Shown piece by piece: positions 60,291-64,000 of a DNA stretch of 64,000 nt; position 1 is the stretch's first letter; each line of letters begins with the position of its first letter. The stretch comes from Halobellus rarus. Lineage in GTDB: Archaea > Halobacteriota > Halobacteria > Halobacteriales > Haloferacaceae. The position numbers and the translations under genes are program-made. Location of the stretch: positions 186,001-250,000 of the forward strand of contig NZ_JANHDI010000004.1 of NCBI RefSeq assembly GCF_024494595.1, written 5' to 3'. Below the pieces are notes generated by a model. The model did no database searches, had not been told where the DNA came from, and was given only the letters and a program-made list of their open reading frames with translations.

Positions 60291-60682
60291 ATTGGTATTA
60301 AAAGAATATTATATCTTTACATATATGAAATCGTAGAAGAGAGGACACCCATCCAGTGTCGGTTAAGTGAATAGTATCGCCCGAGTCGTCTCGCGACACG
60401 CCGGCCGTCCCGGTCCAACACCGCCCCCCAGCTCGGACGCACCTGCGTGGATCGAAGAACTCAACCTCGCTCCCGGTTGCCGGTGGCCGTCGTTTTCTAT
60501 CATATTGGATACGGGAACGAGCGCCGGTCTCGGCCCCTGAAGCACCCGAATTACGGAAACCTAACAGATGTACGAATGTGAGTATCTGAGCGAACGAGAC
60601 GGGTCGTGTTTCAACGATAGTGAAAACTGAAAATCCGTACTCCCGACTGTAGAAGGCCCCCTCGGGGACGACCTACCTACGA

Positions 60683-60694
60683 AAAATATAAATG
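60683..60694 (+). promoter_or_regulatory. TATA box of the SDR gene
   Basis: AAAATATAAATG at about -27 to -38 from ATG 60721. Confidence 0.6.
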
Positions 60695-60720
60695 ATAGTG
60701 TTCGTGATTGCTACGCATAG

Positions 60721-61617
60721 ATGGCAGCCCAACACGTTCTTGTGACGGGTCCGTTCGGCGAGGCGGGGGAAGCGATCCTCAACCACCTGGCGGGCAGAGA
60801 CGAGTACGAGTTCACCTACCTGAACCGAAGCGACCACCCCGACTACGAGACGCACGTCGCGGACATCGCGGATTACGAGGCGATCCGACCGGCGTTCGAC
60901 GGGCAGGACGCGGTGATTCACCTGGCCGCCCAGTCCGACGCGGGGGCGGACTTCGGGGACATCATCGAGCCGAACGTCGTCGGGACGTACAACGTTCTGA
61001 AAGCAATGGCGGACGCCGGCGTGGAGAAGCTGATTTACGCGTCCTCTCAGCGGGTTATGGGCCTCTACGAGGAGGATCACGCCCCGGAACTCTACGAGGA
61101 AGACTACCCCAGCGAGCACGACCGCTTCCGACTCACTCACGAGACGCTCCCGAAACCCGACGGCTACTACGGGGCCTCGAAGATGTTCGGCGAGCACATC
61201 TGCCGGACGCACGCGCGCCGAGAGGGGGCGCCGAACCAGGTGTACTCGCTTCGGATTTCGAGCGTCAGAACCGAAGAATACGACCACCCCTACGGCGACG
61301 CCGAGCGCGGCGTGGACCGCGGAGAAGAGCACGCGGTGGACGACGACGAGGTGTGGGACCAGTCCCAGACGGGGTCGTGGGAGCGCGGCAGCGAACAGTA
61401 CGAGGAGATGGTCAAGCGCCTGAAAGCCACCTGGACCTCCCAGCGCGACTTCGCGCACCTGCTGGAGTGCTGTCTGGAGGACGACGACGTCACCTACGAC
61501 GCGTTCTACGCGGTCAGCGGGAACGACGCGCGGTGGTTCGACATCGAACACGCCCAGGCCGTCCTCGGTTACGAACCCCGTGACAACGCCGGCGAGTGGG
61601 ACAGTCCGCCGGAGTAG
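60721..61617 (+). CDS. Extended SDR: Azf/uronate-dehydrogenase-like oxidoreductase or epimerase
   Basis: This 298-residue protein has the extended short-chain dehydrogenase fold. The N-terminal nucleotide loop is VTGPFGEAGEA, the acidic residue pattern YLNRSDHPDYET follows (NAD-type), and the catalytic Tyr-x3-Lys is in DGYYGASKMFGEH. The layout, HVADIADYEAIRPAFDGQDAVIHLAAQSD and SSQRVMGLYEED, is closest to uronate dehydrogenases and to Azf, the haloarchaeal NAD-dependent glucose-6-phosphate dehydrogenase. Substrate unknown. It is 35 bp from the end of the IclR-type gene, which is convergent with it. Confidence 0.85.
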   Translation: MAAQHVLVTGPFGEAGEAILNHLAGRDEYEFTYLNRSDHPDYETHVADIADYEAIRPAFDGQDAVIHLAAQSDAGADFGDIIEPNVVGTYNVLKAMADAGVEKLIYASSQRVMGLYEEDHAPELYEEDYPSEHDRFRLTHETLPKPDGYYGASKMFGEHICRTHARREGAPNQVYSLRISSVRTEEYDHPYGDAERGVDRGEEHAVDDDEVWDQSQTGSWERGSEQYEEMVKRLKATWTSQRDFAHLLECCLEDDDVTYDAFYAVSGNDARWFDIEHAQAVLGYEPRDNAGEWDSPPE

Positions 61618-61652
61618 CGTTCGATTCAGACCGGCGCGAGCGCCCCGCCTCG

Positions 61653-62429
61653 CTACTCGAACTGACGGATCTTCAGCTCGATGATGTTCTTCTTGTTGAG
61701 CAGTGCGGGTGCCAGTTCCTCCTCGATGCGCTCTGTGGTGATCCGGCTGCGGGGGCCGCTGATGGATATCGCACCGATCGCATCGTCGGGCTCCGAGAAA
61801 ATGGCCGTCCCGATGGCGCAGACGCCCGGAAAGTGCTCACCGTTGTTGATCGAATAGCCCCGCTCTCGGATCGTCTCCAGTTCCTCGTAGAGGACCTCCC
61901 TGTCGGTGATCGTGTCGTCGGTCAGCGCGGGCATCCCGCGCCGGTCGAGGACCGCCGCGACGCGCTCGTCGGAGAACTCCGCGAGGATCGCCTTGCCGGT
62001 CGCCGTCAGGTGGAGATAGAAGTGATCGCCGAGCGAGGCGTCGTCGTCGATGGAGTGCGGACTCTCCGATTTGTACAGCTGAACCGAGTACCCGCGCTCC
62101 TGGACGGTGACGTTGGTGTGTTCGCCGGTCTCGTCCTGCAGTTCGTCGAGTTCGGGTTTGGCCGCCTGGTAGAGCGCCAGACCGTCACGGCGCTGTCCAC
62201 CGGTCTGCAGGAACTCGAAACTGCACCGGTAGGTGTCGTCGTCCTTCACCACGTAGCCCGTGTCGACGAGGGTCGTCAGGTGGATGTGGGCCGTGCTCAC
62301 CGCCATCCCGAGGTCGTCGGCCGCCTCCGAGAGCGTCGCACCGTCCTCGCGCCGTAGATATTCAATGATTCCAAAAGACCGCTCGACGCTCTGCAGGCCG
62401 CGTGCGCCCGATTCGTCCGGCTTGGTCAT
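61653..62429 (-). CDS. IclR-family transcriptional regulator
   Basis: This 258-residue regulator has a winged-helix N-terminal domain (about 15-75: SVERSFGIIEYLRREDGATLSE, LSEAADDLGMAVSTAHIHL) and the IclR effector domain (about 90-250: VQERGYSVQLYKSES, LGDHFYLHLTATGKAILAE, YSINNGEHFPGVCAIGTAIF, GAISISGPRSRIT). IclR proteins control catabolic operons and bind organic acids or sugars. It lies between the SDR gene and the RraA/2-hydroxyacid dehydrogenase genes and may regulate them. Promoter GCTTAAGG (minus strand) at about -25. Confidence 0.93.
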   Translation of the reverse strand: MTKPDESGARGLQSVERSFGIIEYLRREDGATLSEAADDLGMAVSTAHIHLTTLVDTGYVVKDDDTYRCSFEFLQTGGQRRDGLALYQAAKPELDELQDETGEHTNVTVQERGYSVQLYKSESPHSIDDDASLGDHFYLHLTATGKAILAEFSDERVAAVLDRRGMPALTDDTITDREVLYEELETIRERGYSINNGEHFPGVCAIGTAIFSEPDDAIGAISISGPRSRITTERIEEELAPALLNKKNIIELKIRQFE

Positions 62430-62452
62430 ACGTACTGCTTCGGCCGTATCTC

Positions 62453-62460
62453 CTTAAGCC
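62453..62460 (-). promoter_or_regulatory. TATA-like box of the IclR gene
   Basis: Minus-strand GGCTTAAG, -24 to -31 from ATG 62429. Confidence 0.45.
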
Positions 62461-62513
62461 CTGCGAGGAATTACAACGATGTTGAACCGGGAGCGAAAGG
62501 ACTCGCTCGCACC

Positions 62514-63203
62514 CTACTGAATCGAGTCCTCGGGGCCGACGACCTCCAAGTTCTCGAAGAGTTCGTCGTAGCCGTTGAGCTCGAAGAGGTAGGTGCCGTC
62601 CCGGACCTCTTCTCGCGTGTCGTCCTCGGAGTCGAGTTTCGCGTGAGCGAGGTCGAGGACCCGTTCTGCACCGTCGCCGGGAATGACCGCGAGGCCGTCG
62701 TCGTCGCCGACGACGATGTCGCCGGGGTCGACGCTCACGCCGCCGCAGGAGATGGTGGCGTTCACCGAGCCGGGATCCTGTTTGAGCGGCCCCTGCGGGT
62801 TCACACCGCGACCGTAGACGGGGAATTCCATCTCGGCGATTTCGCGGCTGTCCCGGTATCCGCCGTCGATGACGAGCCCCGCGAGGTCGTTCGCCTTGCA
62901 GGATTCGCACATCAATTCACCGATGTGTCCGGTGTCGGTGTAGCCGTCACAGTCGATCACGAGGACGTCGCCGGGTTCGGCCATCGTGATCGCCTTGTGG
63001 ATGATGAGGTTGTCCCCGGGAGCGGCCTTGACGGTGATCGCGGTCCCGGCCATCTCGATGTCCTCGTAGGCGGGCGTGAGCCCGGCGTCCATCGTGAGGC
63101 CGACGTTGCCGGTCACGTCGGAGACGATCGTGCTCGGAATCGCCTCGAACGCCTCGACGATGTCGCGGTCCGGCCGCTGCACGTCGTGCTCGATCGTGTG
63201 CAT
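62514..63203 (-). CDS. RraA-family protein (hydroxyacid aldolase-like)
   Basis: This 229-residue protein starts MHTIEHDVQRPDRDIVEAFE (ATG 63203). It has the RraA/4-hydroxy-4-methyl-2-oxoglutarate aldolase pattern: STIVSDVTGN, AGTAITVKAAPGDNLIIHKAI, LVIDGGYRDSREI (the catalytic G-x-x-R/D segment) and VYGRGVNPQGPLKQ. Members act as RNase E inhibitors, aldolases or 2-keto acid decarboxylases; in archaea an aldolase-like role in sugar-acid catabolism is more likely because there is no RNase E. It is divergent from the hydroxyacid dehydrogenase gene. Confidence 0.85.
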   Translation of the reverse strand: MHTIEHDVQRPDRDIVEAFEAIPSTIVSDVTGNVGLTMDAGLTPAYEDIEMAGTAITVKAAPGDNLIIHKAITMAEPGDVLVIDCDGYTDTGHIGELMCESCKANDLAGLVIDGGYRDSREIAEMEFPVYGRGVNPQGPLKQDPGSVNATISCGGVSVDPGDIVVGDDDGLAVIPGDGAERVLDLAHAKLDSEDDTREEVRDGTYLFELNGYDELFENLEVVGPEDSIQ

Positions 63204-63225
63204 ACGTCCGAGGAGACCGATCGGA

Positions 63226-63238
63226 CTCATTAAGCTAC
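63226..63238 (-). promoter_or_regulatory. TATA-like box of the RraA-family gene
   Basis: Minus-strand GTAGCTTAATGAG, -23 to -35 from ATG 63203. Confidence 0.45.
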
Positions 63239-63291
63239 TGATCGACGCGCGAGGCCAAACGATATGTCGACGCGACGCGCACGGACAGCTA

Positions 63292-64000
63292 ATGACCGAC
63301 ACGCCGACCGTCTACGTGACCCGGAGAATACCCGAGGTGGGACTGGAACGGCTTCGAGACCGGTACGAGGTCGTCGTCTGGGAGGGGAAACTCCCGCCGG
63401 CGAAAGCGCACATCGCCTCCCGGCTCGAAGAGTTAGACGCGGAAGGGCTCGTCTGCCTGCTCTCCGATACGATCGACGCCGAGGTGCTGGATGGCTCGCC
63501 GGACCTCTCGGTCGTCAGCACCTTCTCGGTCGGCTACGACCACATCGACCTGGAAGCGGCCGCCGAGCGCGGCATCGCCGTCGGCCACACGCCGGGCGTA
63601 CTCACCGAGACGACCGCGGACCTCGCCTGGGCGCTTCTGACGGCCTGTGCGCGTCGGACTGTCGAGGGCCACGCGTACGTCGAGGCCGACGAGTGGGAGA
63701 CTTGGGGACCGACGCTCCTGACGGGGCCGGACATCCACGACGCGGCGCTCGGAATCGTCGGCCTCGGCAACATCGGCACGGCCACCGCCCGGCGTGCCGC
63801 GGGATTCGATATGGACGTGCGCTACAGCGGTCGATCGCGCAAGCCCGACCGGGAGGCCGAACTCGCCGAGGTCGGCGTCGACGCGACCTACGTCGAACGC
63901 GAGGAACTGCTCGCCGAGAGCGATTTCGTCTCTCTGCACGTACCCCTCGTCGAAGCGACCGAGGACCTCATCGGCGAGGAAGAACTCCAGCAGATGTCCG
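63292..64000 (+). CDS. D-isomer-specific 2-hydroxyacid dehydrogenase, N-terminal 236 residues
   Basis: The gene starts at ATG 63292 and runs off the window end, so the C-terminus is missing. The visible part has the catalytic-domain start (VYVTRRIPEVGLERLRDRYEV), LSVVSTFSVGYDHIDLEAAAE, TPGVLTETTADLAWALL and the NAD-binding loop GIVGLGNIGTATARRAAGF, ending in FVSLHVPLVEATEDLIG. This is the D-2-hydroxyacid dehydrogenase family (glyoxylate, hydroxypyruvate or phosphoglycerate type). It is divergent from the RraA gene with an 88-bp gap. Confidence 0.9.
   Translation, partial: MTDTPTVYVTRRIPEVGLERLRDRYEVVVWEGKLPPAKAHIASRLEELDAEGLVCLLSDTIDAEVLDGSPDLSVVSTFSVGYDHIDLEAAAERGIAVGHTPGVLTETTADLAWALLTACARRTVEGHAYVEADEWETWGPTLLTGPDIHDAALGIVGLGNIGTATARRAAGFDMDVRYSGRSRKPDREAELAEVGVDATYVEREELLAESDFVSLHVPLVEATEDLIGEEELQQMS

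Larger units (their letters stand above)
60024..60720. other. 697-bp AT-rich intergenic island
   Basis: No convincing gene lies here; a short minus-strand frame at 60363-60545 has no supporting features. The part at 60100-60330 is markedly AT-rich against the GC-rich genome. It contains a direct repeat ATATCTTAT (60110-60118 and 60132-60140), a 9-bp-arm inverted repeat (60131-60155) and an (AAT)6 microsatellite (60273-60290). The left end holds the operator and promoter of the PAPS-reductase-like gene; the right end holds the SDR promoter. The rest may be regulatory, a relic of an inserted element or a stress-melting region. Confidence 0.6.

Noticed and set aside
60363-60545. 60-codon minus frame in the AT-rich island
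   Set aside because: No ribosome site, TATA or recognisable domain; ends in intergenic sequence.

Overview
This window is chromosomal DNA from an extremely halophilic archaeon (class Halobacteria); I cannot place the genus. The evidence is high G+C, very acidic proteins, TATA-like boxes 22-35 bp upstream of start codons (leaderless transcripts), Tat-dependent lipoproteins, and archaeal or haloarchaeal genes such as RPA, CDC48, Lhr, dph5, KEOPS Pcc1, S3Ae, archaeosortase A and halocyanin. No IS element, prophage, CRISPR array or rRNA operon was seen. There is one tRNA, Ala(GGC), at 38.8 kb.

Layout. 0-5 kb: the end of an M20 peptidase, a large coiled-coil protein, a winged-helix regulator, purA and a Trm112-like protein. 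5-12 kb: a branched-chain amino-acid-type ABC importer (fused LivH-LivM permease, two ATPases, Tat lipoprotein) followed by an FGGY sugar kinase; an odd array of 24-bp repeats lies between the two ATPase genes. 12-23 kb: CDC48-type ATPase, Lhr helicase, metallophosphoesterase, and the RPA-associated protein/RPA pair, a DNA maintenance block. 23-32 kb: cytochrome oxidase subunits I and III separated by a DRG GTPase, a VOC protein, archaeosortase A, diphthine synthase and small membrane proteins. 32-38.6 kb: squalene/phytoene synthase, PadR regulator, archaetidylserine synthase PssA (partner of archaeosortase A), halocyanin, and an operon S15 / DHH-like protein / Pcc1 / S3Ae. 38.8-48.3 kb: tRNA, a putative gluzincin metallopeptidase with a repetitive tail, a polytopic membrane protein, a nucleotidyltransferase-domain protein, a MetE-like methyltransferase, trpB, an AbrB-like protein, and a MocA-like/MoeA molybdenum-cofactor pair.

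The most coherent system is at 48.5-58.9 kb: a nine-gene operon for aerobic carbon monoxide dehydrogenase. The order is coxG, coxM, coxS, coxL, an XdhC-YHS fusion, coxD (AAA+), coxE (VWA), a DUF364-like Rossmann protein, and a second XdhC. CoxL carries the form I active-site motif AYRCSFR with Cys394, the signature of true CO oxidation. The divergently oriented moeA and mocA-like genes would supply and modify the molybdenum cofactor, and the terminal oxidase genes elsewhere in the window could receive the electrons. The least familiar parts are the DUF364-like gene, the YHS domain fused to XdhC, and a cysteine-containing tail on CoxS; these are candidates for assembling the Mo-Cu site under high salt.

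59-64 kb: a PAPS-reductase-family gene with a perfect palindrome over its predicted transcription start, a 0.7-kb AT-rich island with an inverted repeat and an AAT microsatellite, then an Azf/uronate-dehydrogenase-like SDR, an IclR regulator, an RraA-family protein and a truncated D-2-hydroxyacid dehydrogenase. This last group suggests sugar or sugar-acid catabolism.
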